From Thalassobacillus sp043497085 (GTDB lineage: Bacteria > Bacillota > Bacilli > Bacillales > Halobacillaceae), in assembly GCA_043497085.1 (NCBI GenBank), contig JBIEKI010000019.1: a DNA stretch of 64,000 bases; one strand, 5' to 3'. This document shows positions 23,813 to 32,919 of this stretch, one piece after another. A model generated the notes under the pieces. It saw only the letters and a list, made by a program, of their open reading frames with translations. It did no database searches and was not told where the DNA came from. The translations under genes and the position numbers were made by a program. How positions within the stretch are numbered: the first letter of the stretch is position 1; every line of letters starts with the position of its first letter.

Positions 23813-23873
23813 CCGCTCACCTACTGACTAAAAACAGAGAGAAAAAAACGACGACGATGAATATAAAAATATA

Positions 23874-23976
23874 TTAGAAAAACTTGGCTTGTCGCCAAGA
23901 ACTTATGGCGAAAGGCTTAGTATTTTCTTATACTTTAACCCTTTAAAAAAGTTAAACTCTCTTAAAGTGCAAAAAA
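23874..23976 (+). repeat. 100-bp interspersed element, copy D
   Basis: The best preserved copy: TTAGAAAAACTTGGCTTGTC, GCCAAGAACTTATGGCGAAA, GGCTTAGTATTTTCTTATAC and AAGTTAAACTCTCTTAAAGTGC, then an A-run. Read leftward it contains CTTGGC-GACAA-GCCAAG followed by TTTTTCTAA. It lies between the lipoprotein gene and the convergent dehydratase gene. Confidence 0.9.
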
Positions 23977-24006
23977 AGCAGACCGGAATCAGGTCTGCTT
24001 TTTTTG
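23972..24006. terminator. Bidirectional terminator
   Basis: AAAGCAGACC/GGTCTGCTTT stem flanked by A-run and T-run, between the lipoprotein and dehydratase genes. Confidence 0.88.
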
Positions 24007-24009
24007 CAG

Positions 24010-24306
24010 CTATTCTTTTATCTTTTCATACATCCGATCATATTCTTCAGCACTTCTGATATCAAGTTCCGTAAGTCCTTTAGCATTCCAGGATGTCAGT
24101 TTCATGGTAACTACTTTATAATCAATATGAATCAAAGGGTGATGTTGTATTTCCTCGGCATACTCCGCTACTTGCTCGACAAAATGTATGCCTGACAAGT
24201 ACCGTTTGAACCGGTAACGCTTCACTATCCATTTCTCGTCTTCCAGCTTCCAACCTTCCAGTTTACTTACTTCTTGTTCCTTCTGATGATCTGAAAGTCT
24301 TTCCAC
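24010..24306 (-). CDS. 4a-hydroxytetrahydrobiopterin (pterin-4a-carbinolamine) dehydratase
   Basis: 98 residues, full length for the PCD/DCoH family. The active-site block EEIQHHPLIHIDYKVVTMKL with HH...H and the following LTSWNAKGLTELDIRSAEEYD motif are clear. It dehydrates 4a-hydroxy-tetrahydropterin, normally recycling the cofactor of aromatic amino acid hydroxylases. No hydroxylase is in this window, so here it may serve a folate/pterin or moonlighting role. The gene is 25 bases downstream of the M3 peptidase stop and probably co-transcribed with it. Confidence 0.9.
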   Translation of the reverse strand: MERLSDHQKEQEVSKLEGWKLEDEKWIVKRYRFKRYLSGIHFVEQVAEYAEEIQHHPLIHIDYKVVTMKLTSWNAKGLTELDIRSAEEYDRMYEKIKE

Positions 24307-24331
24307 TATATATCCTCCTTTTAAAAGGTGA

Positions 24332-26122
24332 TTAGTTTGAAGCGGCAGCTCCAGTCAAGCTGAGAAACTCCTCTACATCAGCGATACATAACTGCAGCGC
24401 ATCTTCCCAGAACGCTTCATCTTCCAAGTCTACTCCTAAGTGTTTTAAAGCCAGGTCTTCCACTCGCATTTTACCGGTGTCCTGGAGCAGTGAAATATAC
24501 TTATCTTCAAAACCTTCGCCTTCTTTTATTGCTTTCGCATAAATACCCAGGCTAAACAAATATCCAAATGTATACGGAAAATTATAGAATGGTACGCCAG
24601 TAATATGAAAATGAAGCTTGGATGCCCAAAAATAGGGGTCATACTCACCGAGCGCTTCTTGGTAAGCCTCCTTTTGAGCATCGACCATCAGTTCATTCAA
24701 CCGGTCGGTTGGAACCATTCCTTGCTTCCTTTCTTCATAAAAACGAGTCTCAAATATAAACCTTGCATGGATATTCATAAAGAATGCGACACTGCGCTGC
24801 ACTTTATCTTCGAGTAAAGCCAGTTTTTCCGCTTTCGTCTTAGCATTCTTCACGGCAGCATCAGCAACGATCATTTCCGCAAACGTAGAGGCGGTTTCAG
24901 CTACATTCATTGCATATCCCTGATTCAATATTGGGAGATCGTTCATGACATGCTGATGATAGGCATGGCCAAGTTCATGAGCTAGTGTGGCTACATTAGA
25001 GGCTGTGCCAGAATAAGTCATAAAAATCCTTGTCTGTTTACTGTCCGGAAAACTGGTACAAAAACCTCCCGGACGTTTCCCGGAACGATCTTCCGCTTCA
25101 ATCCACCTGTTTTCAAAAGCCATTTTAGCAAAATCGGCCATTTTCGGGCTGAACTTGCGAAACTGTTCCAGAATAAATGCCGCTCCTTCATCGTAAGACA
25201 TCGTTTGTTCAGTTTCCCCAATTGGAGCCCCGATATCATACATACTCAACTTATCAAGTCCCAATAAATCCGCTTTCCGCTGAAGGTAAGTTTTATAAAA
25301 ACCTTTATGTGTAGTAATCGCTGTCCACATGGCATCAAGTGTTTTTCTACTCATGCGATTGAAGTCGAGCGGTTCTTTCAATACATCATCCCAGCCACGG
25401 TGTTTGTACGTCTGCAGTCGAAAACCAGCTAAATGATTGATTGTCTCTGTAAATAAATCACTTTGCCCCTTCCATGCTTCCTTAAGCTTACCTGCCACTT
25501 CCTTCCTCACTTCACGACTGGATGAACTCAATTTATTCGAAGCCTGCCCTACCGATAATTCCCTTCCTTGAAAATATATCGTCATTTTTCCTACCATACT
25601 GTTATACATTTGCCCCCAGGCATGATAGCCATCCACACTCAAATCATTGATCAATGATTCTTGCTCCAGAGGGAGTTTCTCTTGGGCTCGGCTGCGACGC
25701 TCATCCAATACGAATGCGATTGGTGCGACCCTTTCCTGTTGTAATAACCAGCTCCAACTGTCTTCGTCCACCTGGATCAACTTCTGGTCCAACTTTGTGA
25801 GAATGTTACCATATTGAGCTCCAAGTTGACTCCTTTTTGCAAGCCACTCCTTAGCTTTAGCGTCCTTCACATTTTGCGCAGTCAAGCAGCTGACAAATGC
25901 ACCGATTTCTCTGATTCTCTTGGTGACGCTTTGTAATACATCAACTACCTCCATCAAAGTTCCTGTACCTGATTGGTAGCTTGGCAATTGGAAGTCAGCA
26001 ACTACTCTTTCCAGTCGCTCCATTAAACGCTCTGTTTCTTGCACATAATTTTTAAGTTCCTTCGACTCGCTTCCATTTGGGAATATGCTGTCGAGATCCC
26101 AGCTCTGGTTATATGTATTCAT
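24332..26122 (-). CDS. M3-family oligoendopeptidase (PepF type)
   Basis: 596 residues. The zinc motif HELGHAYHQHVM with the downstream glutamate in AETASTFAEMIV is complete. The N-terminal helical bundle and the PYTFGYLFSLG C-terminal motif match the PepF/oligoendopeptidase F group, cytosolic enzymes that cut short peptides. Start ATG 26122 (MNTYNQSWDLDSIFP) follows GGAGG at about ten bases. The open frame to 26239 has no ribosome site and an unlikely sequence. Likely an operon with the pterin dehydratase gene. Confidence 0.9.
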   Translation of the reverse strand: MNTYNQSWDLDSIFPNGSESKELKNYVQETERLMERLERVVADFQLPSYQSGTGTLMEVVDVLQSVTKRIREIGAFVSCLTAQNVKDAKAKEWLAKRSQLGAQYGNILTKLDQKLIQVDEDSWSWLLQQERVAPIAFVLDERRSRAQEKLPLEQESLINDLSVDGYHAWGQMYNSMVGKMTIYFQGRELSVGQASNKLSSSSREVRKEVAGKLKEAWKGQSDLFTETINHLAGFRLQTYKHRGWDDVLKEPLDFNRMSRKTLDAMWTAITTHKGFYKTYLQRKADLLGLDKLSMYDIGAPIGETEQTMSYDEGAAFILEQFRKFSPKMADFAKMAFENRWIEAEDRSGKRPGGFCTSFPDSKQTRIFMTYSGTASNVATLAHELGHAYHQHVMNDLPILNQGYAMNVAETASTFAEMIVADAAVKNAKTKAEKLALLEDKVQRSVAFFMNIHARFIFETRFYEERKQGMVPTDRLNELMVDAQKEAYQEALGEYDPYFWASKLHFHITGVPFYNFPYTFGYLFSLGIYAKAIKEGEGFEDKYISLLQDTGKMRVEDLALKHLGVDLEDEAFWEDALQLCIADVEEFLSLTGAAASN

Positions 26123-26243
26123 TACAGGAGCCCTCCTTTTATCCTTGATACGACTTCCATTATATAGAAATTTCTGAAAATTTTCTACTACGTAATCACT
26201 TAACAAAATAAAAAACCCATGTTCTATAATCATTAACATAGGT

Positions 26244-26459
26244 TTACATGGTTGCTATATTTTTTTCTACGAGAGGTTCAGTTTCAATCGTTTCGATAGT
26301 AAAATGATATTTTCCTTGCATATAGCCCGAGTCTTTCAATGAAGCAATAAAGCGCTCCGCTTCTGTCTTTGTTTCGAAACATAAATCCACCTTGTTTTCA
26401 CTACACAAAAAGTTAATCTCTGTTTTTTTATTGAACCATGCAACTACCTTATAGCTCAC
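26244..26459 (-). CDS. Small protein of unknown function
   Basis: 71 residues, GTG start eight bases after a strong GGAGGGG. The sequence alternates strands and helices (YKVVAWFNKKTEINFLC, TEAERFIASLKDSGYM, GKYHFTIETIE), suggesting a small alpha/beta fold. No membrane segment. I do not recognise it. It precedes the peptidase gene by about 120 bases in the same direction and could be read with it. Confidence 0.65.
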   Translation of the reverse strand: MSYKVVAWFNKKTEINFLCSENKVDLCFETKTEAERFIASLKDSGYMQGKYHFTIETIETEPLVEKNIATM

Positions 26460-26781
26460 TTATATTCCCCCTCCACACTCTAAAATAGTGAAACTGTTCC
26501 TAAACTTGTTTCTACAACGGGAGGTCTTAACAATGTAGTGAATGCAAATGTTTAAATTATATTTCTATTTTTTTATTCATTATGTATATTTTAACATTAT
26601 GCGACTTCCTTTTTATCCTTTTTAACAAAGAACAGGTGATAAGCCTTATTTAATATAACGAATTTTTCAGATTATTGTAATATAGATAGGTATTAAGGTT
26701 CAGATAATAATGATTGAAGCAAATTTTTTGTAGCTTAAAAATGTTTGCTTCATACTAAAATGACTAATTCCTAGGAGTTTG
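26460..26781. other. Intergenic region with one hairpin
   Basis: AT-rich, no gene seen. A hairpin GAAGCAAA...TTTGCTTC (26714-26751), with a further TTTTT/AAAAA pairing, lies 30 bases before the oxidoreductase ribosome site and could be an operator or an attenuator. Divergent promoters of the 26459 and 26782 genes should lie here, but no box is clear enough to call. Confidence 0.5.
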
Positions 26782-27732
26782 ATGATAATGAAAAACCATA
26801 CAGGCTTTCAAAAAATGGTCAAGCCCGGCTACCTTTCTTTTGGCTTGTCCATTCCTATTGAGAATTATGGCAAAAAGTCACCTGCTATGAATGATCAAAT
26901 TGAGATGGCACAGCTTGCTGAACAAAAAGGCTTTACAAGCTTATGGCTGCAGGATGTCGTTTTAGAGGACCCTACCTTTGAAGACCCTGCGACTGGTCAG
27001 ATATTCGATAGCTTTATTTACCTCACTTACCTGGCTAGTCATACTAAGTCCATCAATTTAGGCACTGCTGCAACCGTATTTTCTTTACGCCACCCGCTAC
27101 GTACCGCTAAAGAAGCGGCCAGCATCGAACGTTTATTTCCAGAGCGCTTGATGCTCGGTGTCTCATCAGGAGACAGGAGGAAAGACTTTTCAGGATTGAA
27201 TATTCCAATTATGGAGCGCGGCGAGTGGTTCCGGAATGCCTTTCACTATTTCCAGGAGATTCTTTATGAGGAATTCCCAACGATCGATTCACCGTTTGGC
27301 AAAGTAGATAAAGCTAACCTTGTTCCAAAACCCACAAAAGAAATTCCTCTCTTCCTTACGGGGTATGCCCAGCAAACCCTCGATTGGGTAGCCCGGCATG
27401 GACATGGATGGATGTTCTATCCACAGCGCCCTGAGCAGCAGCAGGAAACTGTCGCTAAGTATCGCGAACTTGTGGATAGCTATTCACCGGGAGATTTCCG
27501 AGCGTTTCTTATGCCGCTTCCGCTCGACTTGGTGGAAGACCCCGATCATCCATATGAAAAAATTCCAGCTGGCTACCGAACCGGACGGAACAACCTCCTG
27601 GAGATTTTGGCGAAATATCAAGATGCAGGTGTTAACCACATTTTCTTTAATTTGGCTCAAAGCAAGCGCCCGGCCAAAGAAGTAGTAGAAGAACTAGGAG
27701 AATATGTACTTCCTCAGTTCCAGTGGGAGTAA
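26782..27732 (+). CDS. Luciferase-like (LLM class) flavin-dependent oxidoreductase
   Basis: About 316 residues, a TIM-barrel F420/FMN monooxygenase-like protein. Landmarks are SLWLQDVVLEDP, the strand SINLGTAATVFSLRHP, then SIERLFPERLMLGVSSGDR and the C-terminal GVNHIFFNLAQSKRP. The family oxidises diverse small molecules using FMNH2 from a separate reductase; the substrate is unknown. Two in-frame ATGs (26782, 26788) follow AGGAG, and the choice is uncertain. It lies 20 bases before, and is probably co-transcribed with, the DUF5694 gene. Confidence 0.85.
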   Translation: MIMKNHTGFQKMVKPGYLSFGLSIPIENYGKKSPAMNDQIEMAQLAEQKGFTSLWLQDVVLEDPTFEDPATGQIFDSFIYLTYLASHTKSINLGTAATVFSLRHPLRTAKEAASIERLFPERLMLGVSSGDRRKDFSGLNIPIMERGEWFRNAFHYFQEILYEEFPTIDSPFGKVDKANLVPKPTKEIPLFLTGYAQQTLDWVARHGHGWMFYPQRPEQQQETVAKYRELVDSYSPGDFRAFLMPLPLDLVEDPDHPYEKIPAGYRTGRNNLLEILAKYQDAGVNHIFFNLAQSKRPAKEVVEELGEYVLPQFQWE

Positions 27733-27752
27733 ATGAAAGGAGGCAAACCGAA

Positions 27753-28466
27753 ATGGGTACAAAACCACAGCTTCTTATGTTAGGAACATTTCATTTAGAG
27801 ATGAACCCTGAACTGGTAAACCACCATCACAAACAAATAAGCAGTATTGCACAATCGCTTAAAGCTTTTGCACCTACAAAAATAGCAGTAGAAAAAACAT
27901 TTCTGCTTGAAAATGAACTCAACCGAAAACTGGAAGCGTACAAAAGCGGCAATTTCAAACTTGGATATGATATAGTCGATCAACTCGGCTATCGCCTTGC
28001 TGAACAACTTGGCTTGGAGGAGGTTGTGCCGGTGGATGAAGATGTGAACATGAACGCTCCTGCGCTGAACCAGGTATTCGAATGGGCAGAGAATTATCAG
28101 CCAGGATTACTTCAGGAGATCGTAGAAATCCAACAGCAATTAGTTGCATGCGCCCCCGACGATAATCCTCCATTAACCCAGCTTCAGGCAATCAACAGCC
28201 CTGAGTACCGGAAATTGATAGGAAAATTATACATGAAACTTGCTTTGGTTGGTGACCCTCAGCATCAAGTAGGCGCAGCGTGGCTCAAACAGTGGCATCA
28301 TAGAGACTTAGCCATTTTTGCCAATGTTAGCCGTCAAGCAGCCCAAAGCGACCGTATATTGCTTATGATTGGAAAAGACCACCTTCCACTTCTATCTCAC
28401 TTTTTCGATGCCAGCGGAGAATTCGATATCGTTCCTGCACTTGATTACTTTCCCCAGGAGAAATAA
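27753..28466 (+). CDS. DUF5694 family protein
   Basis: 237 residues. The opening PQLLMLGTFHLEMNPELV, the central KIAVEKTF and the late ILLMIGKDHLPLLSHFF are hallmarks of DUF5694, a cytosolic family with a TraB/ChaN-like arrangement of conserved His, Glu and Asp residues suggestive of a hydrolase, though no activity is known to me. AAAGGAGG lies nine bases before the ATG at 27753; the longer frame from 27723 overlaps the upstream gene and lacks a site. Ends at a strong terminator. Confidence 0.78.
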   Translation: MGTKPQLLMLGTFHLEMNPELVNHHHKQISSIAQSLKAFAPTKIAVEKTFLLENELNRKLEAYKSGNFKLGYDIVDQLGYRLAEQLGLEEVVPVDEDVNMNAPALNQVFEWAENYQPGLLQEIVEIQQQLVACAPDDNPPLTQLQAINSPEYRKLIGKLYMKLALVGDPQHQVGAAWLKQWHHRDLAIFANVSRQAAQSDRILLMIGKDHLPLLSHFFDASGEFDIVPALDYFPQEK

Positions 28467-28467
28467 C

Positions 28468-28501
28468 AAAACCTCCACTTTTTTCCTAAGTGGAGGTTTT
28501 A
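28468..28501. terminator. Bidirectional terminator
   Basis: AAAACCTCCACTT/AAGTGGAGGTTTT with a 7-base loop, between the DUF5694 gene and the convergent BCCT gene. Confidence 0.92.
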
Positions 28502-28505
28502 TAGA

Positions 28506-30119
28506 TTATTGTTCCGGTGGCCTTTGCTGGTTTCGTTTTCTTCTTAATCTTTCAAGAATTTTTTTGCGATTGATGTGAATGGTTTTAGGTTCATATCCTT
28601 CACTGGCCCGTATGTCTTCATTGGAGGCTTTCATAAACGATAAAGCCAGCATGAACATGATAAAAATCAATGGAAAACCACCAACAATACTCGCTGTTTG
28701 TAAGGTACCCAGTCCACCAAGGAACATCAGTGCTAATGGCAGCAGACATAAAGCAAATGCCCAAAACAATCGGTTCCAACGCAACGGTTCATTTTCTACT
28801 TCTTTTTGAACTACTGCAGATAAAATATAGGAACTGGAATCAAAGGTCGTGGCAAGGAAAATAATCGCCAGTACAGTAAATATCAATACCATGAACTTGG
28901 CAAGTGGCAGCTGTCCGATAATAGCTATTATCGCAGCCGGAGCACCGTATTCGTTCATATAACCAATGGCATCAAAGCTGCCTGTCATCTGCAAGTACAA
29001 CCCGAAGTTCCCCATGATTCCAAAGAAGAGAATACAACCAAGGGTCCCATACACCATGGTTCCAAGCACCATTTGGCGAATGGTACGTCCTCTGGAAATA
29101 CGCGCAACGAACAAACCGACAAACGGAGCATAAACGAGCCACCAGGCCCAGTAGAATATCGTCCAGCCTTCAGGAAATCCTGTTTCTTCAAATGCTCCTA
29201 TATCACCAAACGGTTCGGTCCATGTCGCCATTTTAAAGAAGTTATCCATTAGGATTCCGACACTGTTGGTGGTTGTCTCTGTCAAAAAGCGAGTCGGACC
29301 GAACAAGAAAATGAATCCTAGTAAGAATAGTGCCAGCCATAAGTTGATATCGCTTAGCAGCTTGATTCCTTTTTTCAACCCGGAATAAGCACTGAAAGCA
29401 AATATTGCCGTACATAATAACAAAATGAAGGTTTGCATCGTCAAATCTGCTTCCAGACCAGTCAATTCACTGATACCTTCAGCAATCATAGGAGTACCAA
29501 GTGCAAGGGTGGTTCCTGCCCCTCCCATCAAACCGAACATGAATAGAATATCAATGATATGGCCGACTGGACCATCTACAATCCGCCCTAACAAAGGACG
29601 ACATGCCTCACTGATTTTCAATACTGGTTTCTTACGAACATAATAGAAATACGCAATCGGCAATGCTGGGAGTGTATAAATCGCCCATGCAATCGGTCCC
29701 CAATGGAAAATACCATAAGCTGTCGACCATTGGATCGCTTCTTTCGATTCCGGTTCAATGCCGAAAGGAGGGCCTTGATAGTAATAAGCCCATTCGATTA
29801 CAGCCCAATATAGAATACTCGAACCAATCCCGGCAGCAAATAACATTGCCGCCCAGGAGAATGAATTGAATTCAGGCTTTTCTCCTTCATCTCCTAATAA
29901 AATGTGTCCATTTTCACTAAATGCCACAAAAATCAAAAATGCAAATACTAATAAACCCATGATTAAGTATAATACCCCAAAGTTAGAGGTCATGAATGTA
30001 TTGGCCTGATTGACGACCTCCACACCAGCCTCAGGGAAGATGATAAGTGGCACAACAACCCCAAGCAATAAGATAAATGCCCCTATAAACGTGGGCCAAT
30101 CAATTAATTTTGTATTCAT
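28506..30119 (-). CDS. BCCT-family osmolyte/quaternary amine transporter
   Basis: 537 residues, twelve membrane helices. The BCCT signature region in helix 8 (FYWAWWLVYAPFVGLFVARI, then SRGRTIRQ) is complete, as is the first-repeat segment GIGSSILYWAVIEWAYYYQ. Family members import betaine, choline, carnitine or ectoine, usually with Na+. The helix-3 glycine motif reads AGIGSS rather than the GMGIG of BetP, so the substrate cannot be fixed. A basic C-terminal tail (NRKKILERLRRKRNQQ) resembles osmosensing tails. ATG 30119 lies six bases after AAGGAAAG. Monocistronic. Confidence 0.9.
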   Translation of the reverse strand: MNTKLIDWPTFIGAFILLLGVVVPLIIFPEAGVEVVNQANTFMTSNFGVLYLIMGLLVFAFLIFVAFSENGHILLGDEGEKPEFNSFSWAAMLFAAGIGSSILYWAVIEWAYYYQGPPFGIEPESKEAIQWSTAYGIFHWGPIAWAIYTLPALPIAYFYYVRKKPVLKISEACRPLLGRIVDGPVGHIIDILFMFGLMGGAGTTLALGTPMIAEGISELTGLEADLTMQTFILLLCTAIFAFSAYSGLKKGIKLLSDINLWLALFLLGFIFLFGPTRFLTETTTNSVGILMDNFFKMATWTEPFGDIGAFEETGFPEGWTIFYWAWWLVYAPFVGLFVARISRGRTIRQMVLGTMVYGTLGCILFFGIMGNFGLYLQMTGSFDAIGYMNEYGAPAAIIAIIGQLPLAKFMVLIFTVLAIIFLATTFDSSSYILSAVVQKEVENEPLRWNRLFWAFALCLLPLALMFLGGLGTLQTASIVGGFPLIFIMFMLALSFMKASNEDIRASEGYEPKTIHINRKKILERLRRKRNQQRPPEQ

Positions 30120-30671
30120 TTGAAACTTTCCTTTCATAATTTGTTATTATTACTGCAACAACACTAGGAAAACTGTTTAAGAATAATTAATTTGAGAGGA
30201 AGACATTTTTTTAGAACTCCCGCATCTTGTTACACAACCAAGGAGTAACTTATCAAAAATGAAATACATCGACAAACCTTTAAAAATCACTTATAGCACC
30301 ATTCCGTGTAAATAAACCGCAATAAGTCTATTTATGTCGAATATACACTGTTTTTGTCGATAATTGTGGCCCAGGCGCCGGAGTATATGATCTCGACAGC
30401 CCTGCTATTAAGTTTGCTCTATTTCCTTCCTTTTATTAATCATTTGATTAAGGTGTGATATATGAGGTGGAAATGAAGAACCTGTTGGAAATGCGTAAAA
30501 AACATACGGGGCAGTTTAAGGGACGTTCAATACTACGGTGACAATTATGAGTGAGTTGACGAGAAGAAAACCTTATCGAATTACCATATGAACTTAGGGT
30601 AGGCTTTCGGGTTTGGCACAGCCAGCAGCCTGCTTGCCGTACTGCTACTATGAGGAGAGGATGTGAAGGTT
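30120..30671. other. Gene-poor 550-bp intergenic region
   Basis: Upstream of the BCCT gene. Contains a possible 21-codon frame near 30473 after AGGTGGAA and, further on, a stretch in one frame reading AFGFGTASSLLAVLLL just before the next ribosome site. Both are interrupted and I cannot support either as a gene. They may be the relic of a small membrane-protein gene. Confidence 0.4.
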
Positions 30672-30941
30672 ATGCGTAAATGGAGAAACTGGGATGAATG
30701 GTTCAATCCCCTGTATTTCCCACTAATAACAGCTATTCCAATTGAAATATGGCTGTTGAGTCTGATTCAGAGAAAAGCCTGGAGTACAGTAGAACTGACC
30801 ACTTTTATCATTGCGGCCCTGTTTCTAGTATTTGCCGGGATCGTAGAAATGAGTGCGGAGGAAACAAAACATCGTACGTTCGGACACCTTTACCTGGGAA
30901 GTGCTGTGATTTTTGGTGCATTAGGATATCTGTTTTTTTAA
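30672..30941 (+). CDS. Small membrane protein of unknown function
   Basis: About 89 residues with two or three hydrophobic segments (about 17-32, 43-60, 72-88) and a charged start (MRKWRNWDEWFNP). No recognised family. The start is uncertain: ATG 30672 is eleven bases from GAGGAGAGG, and an in-frame GTG at 30663 is too close to it. Convergent with another small membrane gene whose stop is 22 bases away. Confidence 0.55.
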   Translation: MRKWRNWDEWFNPLYFPLITAIPIEIWLLSLIQRKAWSTVELTTFIIAALFLVFAGIVEMSAEETKHRTFGHLYLGSAVIFGALGYLFF

Positions 30942-30962
30942 AATACAGCGCTTCTCCAGGTC

Positions 30963-31217
30963 TCAAATGAAAAACAACCAAGGCAAAATCATAGGAATCA
31001 TTATAATAAGGGTGACCGTTAACCAGGGAATCGAATTTTCTTCCTTCAACTGTTTACGATAGGACATCCCCCATGCCAATAACAGGAGAAGAGTTACAAT
31101 GATACTCTGTAAGTGAAAGGTATCGTCTTTATTCATCATAAAAATATATAGAACTCCTTCAATGATCAGTAAAATACCGACCAATGAATTGAATATATGG
31201 GTGAAACGTCTGCTCAC
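30963..31217 (-). CDS. Small membrane protein of unknown function
   Basis: 84 residues, three hydrophobic segments (about 8-26, 37-50, 64-83) separated by short charged loops (MNKDDTF, SYRKQLKEENS). GTG start nine bases after AAGGAG. I do not recognise the family. Confidence 0.6.
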   Translation of the reverse strand: MSRRFTHIFNSLVGILLIIEGVLYIFMMNKDDTFHLQSIIVTLLLLLAWGMSYRKQLKEENSIPWLTVTLIIMIPMILPWLFFI

Positions 31218-31373
31218 TCTTGTCCACTCCTTGTAAGGTTAAATTCAGTTATATTATATCATTCGCTTAAAACATTATAGAAATACTTTTGCTTTTACAA
31301 GGCGGAAAGACTAAAATTGAATATGACAGAAAATTCCCTTAATTATCCACTGTCTTAAAAGGAGGAATTATAT

Positions 31374-32276
31374 ATGAGCCGAAACCTCACTTGCCAGTCA
31401 TCGGTATATTCATTAAGTAAGGATCACTCCCCTGCTATCCACGTACAACCAGGAGAGACGATCACCATTGAGACATATGATTGTTTCCAGAATCAGATTC
31501 AATCAGAAAAGACAGAAATAAATGCAATTGATTGGAACCAGATCAATCCGGCTACTGGACCGGTTTATATTGAAGGGGCAGAGCCTGGAGACATATTGAA
31601 GGTGAAGATCGATAGACTCGAAATCGGGGAACGCGGTGTTATGGTCACCGGTAAAGACCTCGGTGTCTTAGGCAGGCATTTTGAAGATTTCGATGTCAAA
31701 ATTATCCCGATTAAGGATAACCGGGCTATTTTTGATGACAAGCTATCATTACCTTTAAATCCTATGATTGGTGTGATAGGAGTGGCACCTGAGAATGAAG
31801 AAGTAAACTGTGGAACTCCTGGTGCACATGGTGGAAACATGGATACAAAATTGATTACGGAAGGTGCCGAGTTATACTTCCCTGTCTTCGCACCGGGCGC
31901 TTTGTTCGCTACAGGTGACTTCCATGCTGCCATGGGTGACGGGGAAATCAGTGTGTCAGGAATTGAAGTTCCTGGTGAAGTAACCGTAACCTTCGATATC
32001 ATAAAAAACAAATCGCTTTCTTATCCACTTGTAGCGAATGAAGAAGGTATAGCCTTACTTGTTTCTAAAGAAACATTGGATGATGCGGTCCAAACGGCTG
32101 TAGAGCAAATGGCAGAACTGTTACTCCCGCACACCAATTTTACACTTTCACACCTTACCATGCTGATGAGCGCAGCAGGAGAAGTCCAAGTGAGTCAGGT
32201 AGTAGATCCGCTGGTAACAGCTAGATTTTTTGTTCCTGTCCACATTTTAAAGGCGTATGATATTCAATTATTTTAA
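31374..32276 (+). CDS. Acetamidase/formamidase family protein
   Basis: 300 residues. Family motifs are present: EGAEPGDILKVKID, then GVIGVAPENEEVNCGTPGAHGGNMDTKLI and FAPGALFATGDFHAAMGDGEISVSGIE. These beta-rich enzymes hydrolyse formamide, acetamide or related small amides to ammonia and acid; the substrate is not fixed by sequence. AGGAGG lies seven bases before the ATG. A single gene closed by a terminator. Confidence 0.9.
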   Translation: MSRNLTCQSSVYSLSKDHSPAIHVQPGETITIETYDCFQNQIQSEKTEINAIDWNQINPATGPVYIEGAEPGDILKVKIDRLEIGERGVMVTGKDLGVLGRHFEDFDVKIIPIKDNRAIFDDKLSLPLNPMIGVIGVAPENEEVNCGTPGAHGGNMDTKLITEGAELYFPVFAPGALFATGDFHAAMGDGEISVSGIEVPGEVTVTFDIIKNKSLSYPLVANEEGIALLVSKETLDDAVQTAVEQMAELLLPHTNFTLSHLTMLMSAAGEVQVSQVVDPLVTARFFVPVHILKAYDIQLF

Positions 32277-32282
32277 CAACAT

Positions 32283-32312
32283 AAGCCAACTCTGCTTCCT
32301 GGGAGTTGGCTT
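32283..32312. terminator. Terminator after the acetamidase gene
   Basis: AAGCCAACTC/GAGTTGGCTT with a 10-base loop. It overlaps the last codon of the convergent 32311 gene. Confidence 0.75.
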
Positions 32313-32733
32313 ACATATTTAATAAGTTATCTATCCTTTCTGTGCGTTGGTAGGGTTTGGCATCATATTTAAGTATTTCCCAGTGATAGGTGTAAATTAA
32401 TATTTCAACCAGATTCTCCTGCTTATTTTCCACTGTCAATCCAGCTTCTACTGCCTGAATGTTAGATATACTTCCCTCAGCAGTCTCTGATTTTTTTAAC
32501 ACCGTCAATATTCGTTTAATTTCTTTCTGATCTTCTATGACATAGCCTTCATAATCGCCAGAAATATTATGGAATTTCATTGTCAATGGTCTTTTATAAT
32601 CCCACCAGTCATGCGGGGTAACCGAGTCTTTTTGGAATGTTAACGGAGTGTATAAATATTGGGTGTCGAGATAAATGTATGCTGCTGTAATGATAACCAG
32701 TAACGTGGTAAAAGCTGTTGCTATTCTTTTCAA
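32311..32733 (-). CDS. Secreted or membrane-anchored protein of unknown function
   Basis: 140 residues. An N-terminal hydrophobic segment (KRIATAFTTLLVIITAAYIYL) is a signal anchor without lipobox. The rest (LTMKFHNISGDYEGYVIEDQ, EILIYTYHWEILKYDAKPYQ) is strand-rich and lies outside the membrane. TTG start seven bases after AGGGAG. I do not recognise the family. Confidence 0.65.
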   Translation of the reverse strand: MKRIATAFTTLLVIITAAYIYLDTQYLYTPLTFQKDSVTPHDWWDYKRPLTMKFHNISGDYEGYVIEDQKEIKRILTVLKKSETAEGSISNIQAVEAGLTVENKQENLVEILIYTYHWEILKYDAKPYQRTERIDNLLNM

Positions 32734-32919
32734 CCAATCTCTCCCTTGTCTATATTTGTCAGAAAAGACACTTAATTGTTATACGTGTATGTCTTCCTAT
32801 TCGTTTCATACAAAATAAATTTCTTTTAAAAATAAGATTTGAAAAATTCACCCAAAAAAAGCCTATCCACCTCCATCCAGGATAGACTTGCAAAGCGCCC
32901 CTATTGAAAAGGAACCTTT

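Noticed and set aside
12801..23976. The 100-bp elements as a ligand riboswitch
   Set aside because: Copies lie downstream of, between or ahead of unrelated genes and one is inserted in another repeat. A mobile structured element fits better, although a regulatory effect on typA remains possible.
30473..30660. Small genes upstream of the 89-residue membrane protein
   Set aside because: A 21-codon frame and a hydrophobic AFGFGTASSLLAVLLL stretch are each interrupted by stops and lack a consistent start.
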